Both the position numbers and the translations under genes were made by a program. Shown piece by piece: positions 10,001 to 18,807 of a stretch of 64,000 nt of DNA. Position 1 is the first letter of the stretch, and every line of letters begins with the position of its first letter. Source of the stretch: Thiocapsa marina 5811 (GTDB taxonomy: Bacteria > Pseudomonadota > Gammaproteobacteria > Chromatiales > Chromatiaceae); contig NZ_AFWV01000009.1 of assembly GCF_000223985.1 (NCBI RefSeq), positions 124,001 through 188,000 of the forward strand, written 5' to 3'. Below the pieces are notes generated by a model. It saw only the letters and a program-made list of their open reading frames with translations, did not search any database and was not told the origin of the DNA.

Positions 10001-11103
10001 ATGACGTAATGGATGCCGGGAACGGTCAGCGAGGTCTCGGCGACATTGGTCGCCAGCACCACGCGCCGGGTGCCGTGCGACTGGAAGATCCGCGCCTGCT
10101 CCTGCGGCCCCTGGCGGGCGTAGAGCGGCAGGATCTCGGTCGCAGGCGGGTGATGCTTGCGCAGGGTCTCGGCGGTCTCGCGGATCTCGCGCTCGCCGGA
10201 GAGAAAGACCAGGACATCGCCGCGTCCAACGCGCGCCAGCTCCCCGACCGCATCCGAGATCGCCTGCTGCATGGTCTCGTCGCGCTCGCCGACCGACTCG
10301 TCCTCGGGCGGGCGATAGCGCACCTCGACCGGATAGGTCCTACCCGAGATCTCCAGGATCGGCGCCGGACGGCCCTGCGCATCGGCGAAGTGCGCGGCGA
10401 AGCGCTGCGGATCGATGGTCGCGGAGGTGACGATGAGCTTCAGATCCGGTCGACGCGGCAGCAGACCCTTCAGATAACCGAGCAGGACGTCGATATTGAG
10501 GCTGCGCTCGTGGGCCTCGTCGATGATCAGGGTGTCGTACTCGTTGAGCAGCCGATCCTGCTGGATCTCGGCGAGCAGGATGCCGTCGGTCATTAGCTTG
10601 ATCGCGGTCTCGGGACGCACCCGGTCGTGAAAACGCACCTTGTCGCCGACCAGCCCGCCGGCGGTCCCGCCGAGCTCCTGCGCGATCCGATTCGCCAGGG
10701 TACGCGCCGCGATGCGCCTCGGCTGGGTGTGGCCGATCCGCCCGGCGAGCCCGCGCCCGAGCTCCAGACAGAGCTTCGGCAACTGGGTCGACTTGCCCGA
10801 GCCGGTCTCGCCGCAGAGGACGATGACCTGGTGGGCCGAGATCGCTTTCGCGATCTCCGCGCGGCGCTCGCTGACCGGCAACTCGGGCGGATAGGCGATG
10901 ACCGACGGCACGCCGGCCTGGCGGCGTTCAAGAACGGCTCGGGATTCGCGTAGCGTCTGCCAAACCGCGAGCAGACCGCGCTCGAACGGCTCACCCGCCC
11001 GTGCACGGCGTCGCAGGCCGCGCACACGTTGGCGCAGGCGGTGACGGTCCTGGATCAGACAGGTGCCGAGGTCGGCGTCGGTGGGAAACTCAAGGTCGGT
11101 CAA
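7084..11103 (-). CDS. hrpA: ATP-dependent RNA helicase HrpA (DEAH box)
   Basis: 1339 residues, close to the 1300 of E. coli HrpA. Helicase motifs in order: Walker A GETGSGKST (about residue 95), DEAH in IIDEAHERSLNIDVLL, SAT in VTSATIDPQRFAAHF, and motif VI region QRKGRCGRVASG. The long C-terminal HrpA-specific extension is present and ends at 7084. HrpA resolves stalled or colliding ribosomes on mRNA. The start is TTG at 11103, which overlaps the TGA of the upstream nucleotidyltransferase gene (TTGA); no in-frame ATG is suitably close. Confidence 0.96.
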   Translation of the reverse strand: MTDLEFPTDADLGTCLIQDRHRLRQRVRGLRRRARAGEPFERGLLAVWQTLRESRAVLERRQAGVPSVIAYPPELPVSERRAEIAKAISAHQVIVLCGETGSGKSTQLPKLCLELGRGLAGRIGHTQPRRIAARTLANRIAQELGGTAGGLVGDKVRFHDRVRPETAIKLMTDGILLAEIQQDRLLNEYDTLIIDEAHERSLNIDVLLGYLKGLLPRRPDLKLIVTSATIDPQRFAAHFADAQGRPAPILEISGRTYPVEVRYRPPEDESVGERDETMQQAISDAVGELARVGRGDVLVFLSGEREIRETAETLRKHHPPATEILPLYARQGPQEQARIFQSHGTRRVVLATNVAETSLTVPGIHYVIDPGFARISRYSHRRQLQRLPVERISRASADQRKGRCGRVASGICIRLYSEDNLAARAPFTEPEIQRTNLAAVILRMKLLGFGDVADFPFLDPPDPRLVADGERTLEELAALDARGELTELGRRLARLPVDPRIGRILLAAAEQQCLAEVLVIAAALSVQDPRERPHEQRAAADQIHATFAHPDSDFLSFLNLWRFLEKERKALSRNQFRLLCQRHFLSYNRVQEWRDIETQLREQILEMGFKENQTAGTEEQIHRALLTGLLNHIGALDTNHEYQGARNSRYRIHPSSALFKTSPKWILAGERVETTRAYGRIVARVQPAWIEAAGQHLLQRSYFEPHWQAKTGQVAAYEKVTLFGVTLVPKRRVNYGPINPAESREIFIRFALVEGDFSTRAPFWRHNQELIASIHHLEAKSRRRDILVDEEALYAFYDQRIPAGIYSTPQLEQWLRKATRTDPKRLHLRPADLMQHEAEGITPEQFPDRLQVGATALPLEYRFEPGESADGLTLIVPLPLINQVTAERLDWLVPGLLEARITALLRGLPKGLRTALVPVPDTAARLAGGLKAALAEGKAPVDRPLTQVLAERIAAELGLRIPEDAWDRDAIPAHLRMKVRLVDEAGRALALDEDPQRLKQRFGQAGQARFARIPDAELEREGITRWDFGDLPEQVDITRGGIRMRGFPALVDEGQTVAVRVLDSPEAAARAHRAGLRRLLILTLGANLRPIRQSLKDLDRLRLLYAKAPVTAIPEAATSETQRPDALSSGGKASRPPSGTEARPPDLADELLALILDRTFLDDRPAIRQQSDFEARLAESRSRLQPTATEVTRLAAEILAAYQSLRQRLAAITQVNWQPTAQDLREQLDALVFRGFFQQIPFDRLKQYPRYLKAAEQRLDKLAHAPGRDREQIAVMAELLTRWRERTVAARKAGREDARLDEIRWLLEELRVSLFAQTLGTFGPVSVKRIEARWRELGL

Positions 11104-11354
11104 GGATGTTTAAACTGCGCCCGCGCTTGGGAGATGACATCGACCGGTAGCCCCAGCCTTTCCTCCAGCTCGAGCTTGAGACGCGCACGTTCGAGGAGCG
11201 TCAGGCCCTGCGGGTTCTCGACCAGAAGGTCGACGTCACCACCTCTGGCCCGTTCGTCGAGCCGCGAGCCGAAAAGATAGACCACAGCCGTCTCCCCCGA
11301 GAGACGTGATGCCGTGCCGAGGATGGTGAGTACCTGATCGGATGTCAGTCGCAT
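11100..11354 (-). CDS. small MNT-type nucleotidyltransferase domain protein
   Basis: 84 residues. It has the polymerase-beta-like nucleotidyltransferase signature: VVYLFGSRLDERARGGDVDL, with the GS motif and the DxD metal ligands in GGDVDLLVE. Proteins this small are usually the MntA half of HEPN-MNT toxin-antitoxin pairs, where they AMPylate the HEPN toxin. No HEPN gene is present next to it, so it is an orphan here. Its stop codon overlaps the TTG start of hrpA by four bases. Confidence 0.8.
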   Translation of the reverse strand: MRLTSDQVLTILGTASRLSGETAVVYLFGSRLDERARGGDVDLLVENPQGLTLLERARLKLELEERLGLPVDVISQARAQFKHP

Positions 11355-11658
11355 GGATGAAGTCGCTCGCTCGGCACGAATCCGGAGCGTGGGATCCTCG
11401 TCCGGCTAGCGACAGACTAACGCCGATCGGAGTCCCACGCTACGGCATCCCTGCCTTCGCAACTTCGCTTCCAGGCGGTAAGCCGGGGCTCGCCGCGCTC
11501 GCCCCGGCCTCCTCATCGCAGCGTCGCACATGACTGGACGCCGGCATTGCGTCACGAGGACGCTGGCTTTGTCCCCGGGCTTCCCGATCCGGAGCGACGT
11601 GCCGGGCCAGGATCGCGCCAGGCATCGAGTCGTTCCAAAGACTGCCGACGGATCCAGG
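11355..11658. other. intergenic region with a long-loop inverted repeat
   Basis: No convincing gene. An 8-bp perfect inverted repeat GCGTGGGA (11387-11394) / TCCCACGC (11433-11440) encloses a 38-base loop. It could be a transcript-end structure for the diheme gene, which ends at 11659, or a degraded small repeat. No T-run follows either arm. Confidence 0.4.
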
Positions 11659-13347
11659 TCAGAGACCGGAAACCGCCTCTTGCACACCGGTTGCCTTGCC
11701 GCCCTCGACGACTTCGTGGACGTTGCCGACCGGCGCAACGGTTGCGTCGCGCCCGAAGACAAAGCCCTGTTCCTGCACGATCACGCGGTAGGCCTTGTTG
11801 AGGGCCAAGGCGCGCTCGGGAGAGGCATACAGCAGCTCGGCGATGTCCTGCCGCAGCGCGTCGAGACGCTCGGGGATCACGTCCCCTTCCGCGGTGAAGA
11901 AGCGCGCGCGCACCTCTTCATTCTCGCGCAGCTCGTCCCCTGCCCGGTTGGTTTCCAAATAAAAGGCGTACTCGGGTCGGCCGTCGCGGCGCACAGGTTC
12001 ATGAAGGCCACGCAGACCACGCTGACTCCAATGATACCAGCCCCTTCGATAACCGTCCGCGTCGAGCTTGCGCGGAAAGGCGAAGCTCGAATCCGTGGTG
12101 GCGCCGATCCCGCTGTGGCAACCGACACAGAACACGAGCTCTTCATAGCTTTGCGGTCGCAGCGCTCCGTCGGCATCCTCGATCATCGCGGCGTAGACCC
12201 AACCTTGGTCATTGCTGACACCGGCTTCGAGATTACCGCGAACAGTTCGGATGCGATCCGGAAAGTCATGCTTCTCTTTGAGCTCGCCGGCCATCCGGCT
12301 CTCGAGCCTGGCATAGCTCATCCAGTAGCGCTTGCGGGCGTAACGGACCTCCTTCATCCGCGCCGAGAGGCGATTATCGCCGATCTTGACCGATTCCCCG
12401 TATCCAACAGGCCCCTCGGTCTCGATATAACGCACGGTGTGGAGAAACTCGGTGCCCTCCGGATAGAGGCGCGCGGCGAGATGAGCCCGGCCGGCGCGCT
12501 GCTCCGCCAATGCCTGCCCGACATACCACATCGATCTGCCTTCGAGCGGGGCCCAGTCATAGACGACCTTCCGCGCGACGCCAAGCGAGCCGTCCTTGTC
12601 GAGATCGACGCCACCGAGGCCGATCTCGTCGACCGGATCGATGACAACGTCGGCCTCTCGGACCAGGGCTTCGACGATCGCGAGATTGGTCTTGTAGACG
12701 CTCAGATCCATTTCTCCATCGGTGTTGCGTCGGAACGGCTCGGGCAAACGGATCATGACATCGTCGGTCGAGCCGTTGGTCGGCCAGAAACTACCGAGGA
12801 ACGGGTAGTAGGCAAAGGCACGCCAGCCGGTCAAGGTGCCGTCGGGTGCGCGATCGAATCCCTCGGCGTCGAATTTGAGATAGGCGTCCGGAACGAAGCC
12901 CTCCCATTGGCCGTTGTCATCGTAGTCCCAATCCGGCGGCACCGAGGCGAGGGTCACCGCGGGGATGATGTTGCCGTCGTCGTCGAGATAGTTGCTGCGC
13001 CGAATGTAGTCCAGGATCTCATCGTCGCTGAGCGCCTGGACGGCTTCCCTGCGATCCTCGAAGAGATTTCGCCAGGGATTGCGCTCGGCAGGCAGCGGAA
13101 AATCGTAGGCGAGCTGAAGATCCCCGTCATTGAGGTAGTTCGGGGCATCGGATGGTGTGTGGCATGCATAGCAAGGGTTGTGCACGTCTCCGCGTACATC
13201 TTCGGTCTTGGTGTAGCACTGAGCGGGGATATGGGCTGTCTCGTTTGACAGGATCCGCGCCTTTAATGGCAGGGGCTCCGATTCACCGCCCGCGATGGTG
13301 TTGCTGGCCACTGCAGCACAAAGCAGCATGCAGTATCGGGTCGTCAT
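11659..13347 (-). CDS. periplasmic diheme c-type cytochrome-like protein
   Basis: 562 residues with a short N-terminal signal-like stretch (CMLLCAAVASNTIAG). Two CxxCH haem-attachment motifs are visible: NPCYACHTP (Cys59/Cys62) and ELVFCVGCHSG about residue 415. Between them is a large domain of unrecognised fold rich in Asp (GGVDLDKDGSLG could bind Ca). It reads like a multidomain periplasmic electron-transfer or oxidase protein. It lies 70 bp downstream of the PhoX-like gene on the same strand, suggesting co-transcription. No named family is recognised beyond the haem motifs. Confidence 0.75.
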   Translation of the reverse strand: MTTRYCMLLCAAVASNTIAGGESEPLPLKARILSNETAHIPAQCYTKTEDVRGDVHNPCYACHTPSDAPNYLNDGDLQLAYDFPLPAERNPWRNLFEDRREAVQALSDDEILDYIRRSNYLDDDGNIIPAVTLASVPPDWDYDDNGQWEGFVPDAYLKFDAEGFDRAPDGTLTGWRAFAYYPFLGSFWPTNGSTDDVMIRLPEPFRRNTDGEMDLSVYKTNLAIVEALVREADVVIDPVDEIGLGGVDLDKDGSLGVARKVVYDWAPLEGRSMWYVGQALAEQRAGRAHLAARLYPEGTEFLHTVRYIETEGPVGYGESVKIGDNRLSARMKEVRYARKRYWMSYARLESRMAGELKEKHDFPDRIRTVRGNLEAGVSNDQGWVYAAMIEDADGALRPQSYEELVFCVGCHSGIGATTDSSFAFPRKLDADGYRRGWYHWSQRGLRGLHEPVRRDGRPEYAFYLETNRAGDELRENEEVRARFFTAEGDVIPERLDALRQDIAELLYASPERALALNKAYRVIVQEQGFVFGRDATVAPVGNVHEVVEGGKATGVQEAVSGL

Positions 13348-13417
13348 CGTCTGGCTCCGAAGGGTGCTGATCGGCCTCGACGGGCGCTCGCTCGGAGCGC
13401 CTATCGAGACCCGTTCG

Positions 13418-15232
13418 TTATAGCGGGAAGACGAAGTAACCCGTGTATCCGCGAGCGTCCGCCGGATCTTCGAGCTTGTCGCCGTCCGACTCTCCGTAGG
13501 GATGCTGGATAACCGACATCAAATAGGCGAACCCGTTGATGTTGGAGAGGTACGGCGAGGTGGTCTCCGAACCGTATGGCGTGGTTTGGATCCGGGTCAG
13601 CTCCCGAGACGTCAGGTTATAGGCCCAAACCATGTCGTTCTGGTGTCCGCTACCCGTGTCCTCACCGATGATCAGGGTGTCGTAGTTTGCCACATAGGTG
13701 ATGTTGTCGGGATTGGCGATACCTTCGACGTCGCACTTGTTGATACCGTCATAGTCGGGCGAGTCGACAGACGCACCGTAGTCCGCCGTCATCGGCGTGC
13801 CTTGCACAAGACCCCAAATATTCCAGGCCGTGTAGTTGCTGTCCAGGTCGAGTGCGTAGACAGCACCGCAGACGTTGCCGGACGGGAGCGCGATGTGATT
13901 GGGACCGCCGATGTCGTACTTGTCGTATACGCCGTCGCGACCGACTCGACCGAAATCGAGCATGCCTCGATCGACCTCGGACATCGCCAGGTAGAGTCGA
14001 TTGTGGTCGGCATCGAACGTGATCCCTTCCATCTTCCGGAACTCTGTCGTCATGCCCTGCATCGCGCCCCAGCGACGAGTCTCGAGACGCGATGCGATCA
14101 GCTCGTCGTCCCAGCCGATCACGCCGTCTTGATTGACGTCTCTGAGCTTAAGGCACTGATGATCGCCGTCTTCGTGCCCGGCGTTGATGGAGGTGAATCC
14201 ATCCGGGCAGGAGCCGCTGCCCTCGTCCGGCTCGACTTCATCGAAGATATCTTCGAAGCGATAGCTGGCGATCCATTCCTTGACCTGCTCGGCGGTCGCA
14301 TAGCCGAGGTTGATCCAGTTCAGCTTCGCACTACCCATGCCCTGTTGAGGTCCGACGGCCTTCCACTGCGCACCCCAGAGCGTGCCTGCGCCGAGGTTGC
14401 CCGGAGTCGATGCCACGAACCGGTAAAGGGCCACGTTCGTTCCGTCGTCCGAGAGATAGACGGTCTTTCTGTCGGGCATCACGTAGCCGAGCTCCAGCGC
14501 GACACGACCCATCGCGTATTGCTTGCGCACCGTCGCGTTCTCGAAGCTGTCCACCTCCACCTCGACCACGTAGCCGTAGTCGTAGGGATTCATGACAGTC
14601 GCGGCATCGCTCGGCGAGGCGTTGAAGTAGCTGGCCATCGCGGCGTTATATTCACTGATGGTGCCGTCGCGCCACTGCTTCGCATCGGGCTCGTACTCTT
14701 CCGAGCCCAGATGGGTTCCCCAGGGCGTCACGCTGCCGGCGCAGTGCACCCAGCCGCCGTTGGCGTCGGAGAGATCAAGCGGACGGGTGCGTTCGGCTGT
14801 CAGGATGCCGTTCAGCGGATTCTGACGCATCTCGGTCAAGTAAAGCCCGCCGGGGCGAGACTCGAAGTGCGACACCATGTAGACGATGTCCTGCTCGCCC
14901 GGAAGCAACGAGGAGAAATCGTTGTCGCTCGAGATGAAGGAGGAGCCGTCTTCGGCCAACAGCGGGTTGCCGTTGATGTCGATGAGCTGTCCGAAGACTC
15001 CCCCCGCCGGGTCGTTCGTCCCGCTATCGCCGGAACGGAGGATCGTCCGGTACGGCATGGGGATCCGGACCCCGTCGAGGACCGCATACTCCGAAGTCAG
15101 GATCGCCCGCTTCTCGGCGTCGGTCCGCGGCACGGGCGCCTCTAAAAACTCCACTGTCCCTGCCGAGGCAAGGGACGCCGCCGTGGTGCCGAGCAACACG
15201 CTCACGGCAAGACTCATCTTGGTTGGACGCAT
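13418..15232 (-). CDS. PhoX-family (DUF839) phosphatase-like protein
   Basis: 604 residues from ATG at 15232 (GGAGGAAGAC ribosome site; a GTG one codon earlier is less likely). A cleavable signal ends at SLASAG. CAGSVTPWGTHLGSEEYEPD is the PhoX-type active-site region, in which Cys and Glu residues bind iron and calcium. QHPYGES and other C-terminal acidic loops fit the beta-propeller. An EF-hand-like loop DVNQDGVIGWDD suggests calcium binding. PhoX enzymes release phosphate from esters in the periplasm, but many DUF839 proteins are uncharacterised. It is followed 70 bp later by the diheme protein. No Pho box was identified. Confidence 0.85.
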   Translation of the reverse strand: MRPTKMSLAVSVLLGTTAASLASAGTVEFLEAPVPRTDAEKRAILTSEYAVLDGVRIPMPYRTILRSGDSGTNDPAGGVFGQLIDINGNPLLAEDGSSFISSDNDFSSLLPGEQDIVYMVSHFESRPGGLYLTEMRQNPLNGILTAERTRPLDLSDANGGWVHCAGSVTPWGTHLGSEEYEPDAKQWRDGTISEYNAAMASYFNASPSDAATVMNPYDYGYVVEVEVDSFENATVRKQYAMGRVALELGYVMPDRKTVYLSDDGTNVALYRFVASTPGNLGAGTLWGAQWKAVGPQQGMGSAKLNWINLGYATAEQVKEWIASYRFEDIFDEVEPDEGSGSCPDGFTSINAGHEDGDHQCLKLRDVNQDGVIGWDDELIASRLETRRWGAMQGMTTEFRKMEGITFDADHNRLYLAMSEVDRGMLDFGRVGRDGVYDKYDIGGPNHIALPSGNVCGAVYALDLDSNYTAWNIWGLVQGTPMTADYGASVDSPDYDGINKCDVEGIANPDNITYVANYDTLIIGEDTGSGHQNDMVWAYNLTSRELTRIQTTPYGSETTSPYLSNINGFAYLMSVIQHPYGESDGDKLEDPADARGYTGYFVFPL

Positions 15233-15528
15233 CACGTCTTCCTCCGTCGGATAGATGTCGATTGGTTGAACTCTCGACGGAACAGACTATCGGACGGTTG
15301 TGTCAGGTCGGTGACCGTTCGTTTGCCGCGCGGTTGCGGCATGATGGGACGGCGCTACGGAAACCCTGGCCTCGGCCCGAGATCAGATGAAGGCAAGAGC
15401 CAGAGATGTCATCGACCCCAACCGGCTTGCAGCCGACGACAGCTCCTCCTTCATTTCGAGCGGCAACGATTTCGACCGTCGATGAACCGACGAGCGGCTC
15501 GAAGCCAATCAAGGGTCTCAAGCTACGA
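15233..15528. other. intergenic region upstream of the PhoX-like gene
   Basis: About 296 bp between the GGDEF/EAL gene end and the PhoX-like start, presumably holding the PhoX promoter. Only shadow frames are seen, with no clear palindrome and no repeat-family copy. Confidence 0.4.
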
Positions 15529-17547
15529 TCAGTTCGTATCCACCCCGCTGAAATCGTAATCCATGACAGCACTCGGGGGCTGGACGAAGGGCCCTTGGAG
15601 GAGATCGACACCGGCGCGGCACAGACGCGCGATGATCTCCGGGCTATCGACTCCGCCGGCGATCACGGCACGACGGCGTTCACGCAGGCGCTGAACCAGG
15701 TCGGCGAGCGGCTCGGCATCGAGCGACTGCGCCATGGTGCGCGCGACGCGTGCGAAGGCGGCCGGGACACGCGCGAGCACCCGCTCCGAGGCCTCGCCGT
15801 CATCGACGCCGTTCAGACACACCGGGATGCCGAGCCGTGCCAATCGAGCGACGCGGTCGGCTGCGAGCCCCGTGTCGTCAGCCGCTTCTTCGACCTGAAA
15901 CTGGATCACGGGCCGCAAGCGAAAGAGGTCGCGCCGGTTGATCTCTTCGCGAATCCGGTCGACCCAATCGTCACGCCCCGCGCCGATGAGCGATTGGTAA
16001 AGAAAAAGCTGTGCCGGCTGGCCGGCGTCTCGACAGGCCGTGAGGGCGTCCAGAGCGCTGCTCATGAGCCAGGCATCCAGTTGCTCGGCCAGTCCGCGGC
16101 GCTTTGCGAGCGGCATGAAGTCGACCGGAGAGAGCAGCTCGCCGTCCGGGGTAGCCAAGCGAGGCGAGACCTCGTAGCGCGCGCTCGGTGCCGGGGTCAG
16201 GGAGACAATGGGCTCGAAGAGTAATTGCAGCCGTTCGGTCAGGATAGCTGTCGACACGGCGTCCTGGTCCGATGTACAGGCAGGCACGGGGTCGCAACCG
16301 TAGCCCAGCGGCAGACCATCCCCGGCTTTACGGGCCGAGCGCGCTGCCTTGGCCGCCCGGGACATCAAGGTGACGGCGTCCCCGCCGCTGTTCGCCAAGG
16401 TGCACCACCCGATTCCGACGGCGGGGCCTGGCAGCAAGGCGAAGCCGGCCCGAGACAGCTCCTCCGCGAGCTGCCCGACGGCGCGCTCGAGGCTTGCCGC
16501 GTCGTCGCGTCTTATCAGAGCGGCCAGACTGCACTCGCCGACACGCGCGGCCAGATCCGCGGCACTGCACGACTCGGCGACCGCGCCCGCAAGACGCATC
16601 AGCGCGGGCTCGTCACCGGCAAGATCCAGCACGACCAGCGCGCGACGATCCACGTCGGACCCGCCCCGGCCGATCAACTGACCGAGGCGCCCCAGGAGGC
16701 GTCCGAGACTCGCAAGACCGGTAAGCGCATCGACGGCATCCGGACCGCTTCGGCGTCGCGCGCGTTCGCGTGCCCGCGCCAGTCGCTGCTTGACGCAGGT
16801 GACGAGATGCTCCGGGGCGACCGGCTTGGCGAGGAAGTCATCGCCCCCGACACGCAACGCCGCCATCTGTTGCTCGGCGTCGAGTTCGGCGGAGAGAAAG
16901 ACGATCGGCAGATCGGCGAAACGGTCTTGCTCGCGGATGATCCGGGTCAGCTCGATGCCGGACGCGCCGGGCATGTGCAGATCCATGAGCACCAGATCCG
17001 GAACAAAGGCATCGAGTGCATCGAGCACCGCGAGGGGGTCGCCGACGCGCTCGGTCAAGATGCCGGCCGACTCGAGCACGCGGGCGGCGAAGAGCGCGGC
17101 GACGGGCTGATCGTCGACCACGAGCACACGATCGGGGGACACCGCCTGCGTGCCGGCCAGATCCAGGAGCCGATCGGTGAGCTCCTCGACCTCCATGGGC
17201 ATCTTCAGATAGTCCGTGGCGCCCGCGCGCATCGCGACGAGTCGGGAGCGGATGTCGCTCCCGGGGGCCAGACAGACCAGCGGGATCGGTTGCTTGCCGT
17301 GCTGTTGCAGTTGCGCGACGAGTCCGCCGAGCGTGTCCGCATCGGGGAGCGCATCGAGGTCGACGAGCAAGAGGGCACGCGAGCTTGGGTTTGCGCCGAT
17401 CAACCTCTCGGGCGTTTCGAAGGTTTCGAGCATGAACCCCTGCGCGAGCAAGAGCGCCCGAAGCGGTAACGTTAAATCGGCGTTGCCGCTCAGAAGATGG
17501 ATCGCGGGCGCGGATCCGGCATCGGCGATCGTCTGATTCATGGTCAT
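15529..17547 (-). CDS. two-receiver response regulator with degenerate GGDEF and EAL domains
   Basis: 672 residues from the ATG at 17547 (an earlier ATG at 17640 is possible). Two REC domains: the first (about 10-125) has LLLVDLDALP in place of the usual site; the second (about 138-255) is complete, with VLVVDDQPV, VLMDLHMPGASG and the lysine in FLAKPVAPEH. Then a GGDEF-like domain (about 265-425) with RVGECSLAALI at the active site instead of GGDEF, and an EAL-like domain (about 435-665) with YEVSPRL instead of EAL. Both output domains look catalytically inactive, so the protein is more likely a phospho-controlled c-di-GMP effector or scaffold than an enzyme. Confidence 0.88.
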   Translation of the reverse strand: MTMNQTIADAGSAPAIHLLSGNADLTLPLRALLLAQGFMLETFETPERLIGANPSSRALLLVDLDALPDADTLGGLVAQLQQHGKQPIPLVCLAPGSDIRSRLVAMRAGATDYLKMPMEVEELTDRLLDLAGTQAVSPDRVLVVDDQPVAALFAARVLESAGILTERVGDPLAVLDALDAFVPDLVLMDLHMPGASGIELTRIIREQDRFADLPIVFLSAELDAEQQMAALRVGGDDFLAKPVAPEHLVTCVKQRLARARERARRRSGPDAVDALTGLASLGRLLGRLGQLIGRGGSDVDRRALVVLDLAGDEPALMRLAGAVAESCSAADLAARVGECSLAALIRRDDAASLERAVGQLAEELSRAGFALLPGPAVGIGWCTLANSGGDAVTLMSRAAKAARSARKAGDGLPLGYGCDPVPACTSDQDAVSTAILTERLQLLFEPIVSLTPAPSARYEVSPRLATPDGELLSPVDFMPLAKRRGLAEQLDAWLMSSALDALTACRDAGQPAQLFLYQSLIGAGRDDWVDRIREEINRRDLFRLRPVIQFQVEEAADDTGLAADRVARLARLGIPVCLNGVDDGEASERVLARVPAAFARVARTMAQSLDAEPLADLVQRLRERRRAVIAGGVDSPEIIARLCRAGVDLLQGPFVQPPSAVMDYDFSGVDTN

Positions 17548-17679
17548 CGGTCTCGTCCAGGGTGGGCCGAGACCTCGAACGCTCGCGCCGACGGGGCGCG
17601 CTCGGCCCGAGGTCATCGGTGCCGAGGATAAACCGAGCACGTTACGTGAACAACTCCCGAGCCCGCGTGACCGACGGCA

Positions 17680-18684
17680 TCAATAGCTGATGCGCGGTGC
17701 TGCCCCGCCGAGCGCCTCGACCAGCCCGGCCGCAAAGCTCGCGCCGATCCGTCGCGAGAAGCTCTCGAAGAGATCGCGTTTCTTGGTGTAATCAACCAGG
17801 GTTTCCGCGCCGATCACGTCGCGTGCGACCGAGCTGGAGCTGCCGAGATCGTCGACCAAGCCCAGCGCGACCGCCTCCTGGCCGCTCCAGAAGAGCCCGC
17901 TGAAGATCTCCTCGCCGCCATTCAGGCGGTCGCCGCGGCCGGCCTTGACCTCGGCGATGAACTGGTCATGCAGGTTGTCGAGAACCGTCTGGATAAAGGC
18001 CCGTTGATCCTCCGGCAGTGGCGAGAAGGGGTCGAGGATCCCCTTGTTCTCCCCGGCGGTCAGCAGGCGCCGCTCGATCCCGAGCTCCTGGATCGCCTCG
18101 TTCAGACCAAAGCTGCCGATGCGCACGCCGATGGAGCCGACGAGACTGGCCTTGTCGGCGTAGATCGAATCCGCGGCAACGGCAATGTAATAGCCGCCCG
18201 AGGCGCAGATGTCCGTCGCCACGGCATAAACGGGCATCTCCTTGTCGTTGTCGTCCTTGTACTTGGCCTTCAGCCGCTTGATCTCGTCGTTGATGTAGCC
18301 GGCCTGGACCGGGCTGCCGCCGGGGCTGTTGATGCGCAGGATGATGCCCTTGACCTTATCGGCCTCGAAGGCGTCACGAAGGGCCGTGATCACGCGGTCA
18401 GCGCTCGCGTCGGCCTCGGGTGCAATGACGCCCTTGATGTCGATCACGGCCGTGTGCTCCTCGCTCGGGGAAATGCGCTCGAGCAGATCCTGCGAGTAGG
18501 CGGCGATGACGAGCGCGATCAGATAGACCAGGATCAGGGTCTTGAAGAAGATGCCCCAGCGGCGGCCGCGTCTCTGGTCGCGCAGATGTTCAAGCGCAAG
18601 CTTGTTGATTAGGGCGCGCTCCCAATCGGGCGCGTCGGTCGACGGCATCTCGTCGCGGCGCTTGGTCCAAAACGTCCAATTCAT
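17680..18684 (-). CDS. sppA: signal peptide peptidase SppA (S49 family)
   Basis: 334 residues, the short SppA form. One N-terminal membrane helix (IFFKTLILVYLIALVIAAY, about residues 45-65) anchors a periplasmic S49 domain. GIILRINSPGGSP, then the nucleophile Ser in DICASGGYYIAVAAD, then SLVGSIGVRIG, and the probable catalytic Lys in TAGENKGILDPF. SppA cleaves residual signal peptides in the membrane. A repeat pair (18700-18892) lies directly upstream of the start. A second S49 protein, SohB-like, is at 36371. Confidence 0.93.
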   Translation of the reverse strand: MNWTFWTKRRDEMPSTDAPDWERALINKLALEHLRDQRRGRRWGIFFKTLILVYLIALVIAAYSQDLLERISPSEEHTAVIDIKGVIAPEADASADRVITALRDAFEADKVKGIILRINSPGGSPVQAGYINDEIKRLKAKYKDDNDKEMPVYAVATDICASGGYYIAVAADSIYADKASLVGSIGVRIGSFGLNEAIQELGIERRLLTAGENKGILDPFSPLPEDQRAFIQTVLDNLHDQFIAEVKAGRGDRLNGGEEIFSGLFWSGQEAVALGLVDDLGSSSSVARDVIGAETLVDYTKKRDLFESFSRRIGASFAAGLVEALGGAAPRISY

Positions 18685-18699
18685 GGGTCACTCCCCGGG

Positions 18700-18786
18700 T
18701 TAAACCGCGCCGGGCGCGGTATGCGATGTTTTTGGATGGGATCGGCATCGGCAGACTTGACGACCGCTGGAGTCTGCGCGGTTTAA
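18700..18786 (-). repeat. twin repeat family, GCC-type element (copy A)
   Basis: 87 bp with ends TTAAACCGCGCC (left) and GCGCGGTTTAA (right). Read on the minus strand, its core (GTCTGCCGATGCCGATCCCA and neighbouring TCCAAAAACATCGCATACCG) matches the copies at 43114, 44767 and 45178. It is 15 bp upstream of sppA and 21 bp from its partner at 18808. Confidence 0.85.
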
Positions 18787-18807
18787 GAGATGAAGAAATA
18801 GATCGTT

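Noticed and set aside
8596-10596. Long plus-strand frame opposite hrpA
   Set aside because: Antisense shadow of a high-GC gene; the helicase motifs are on the minus strand.
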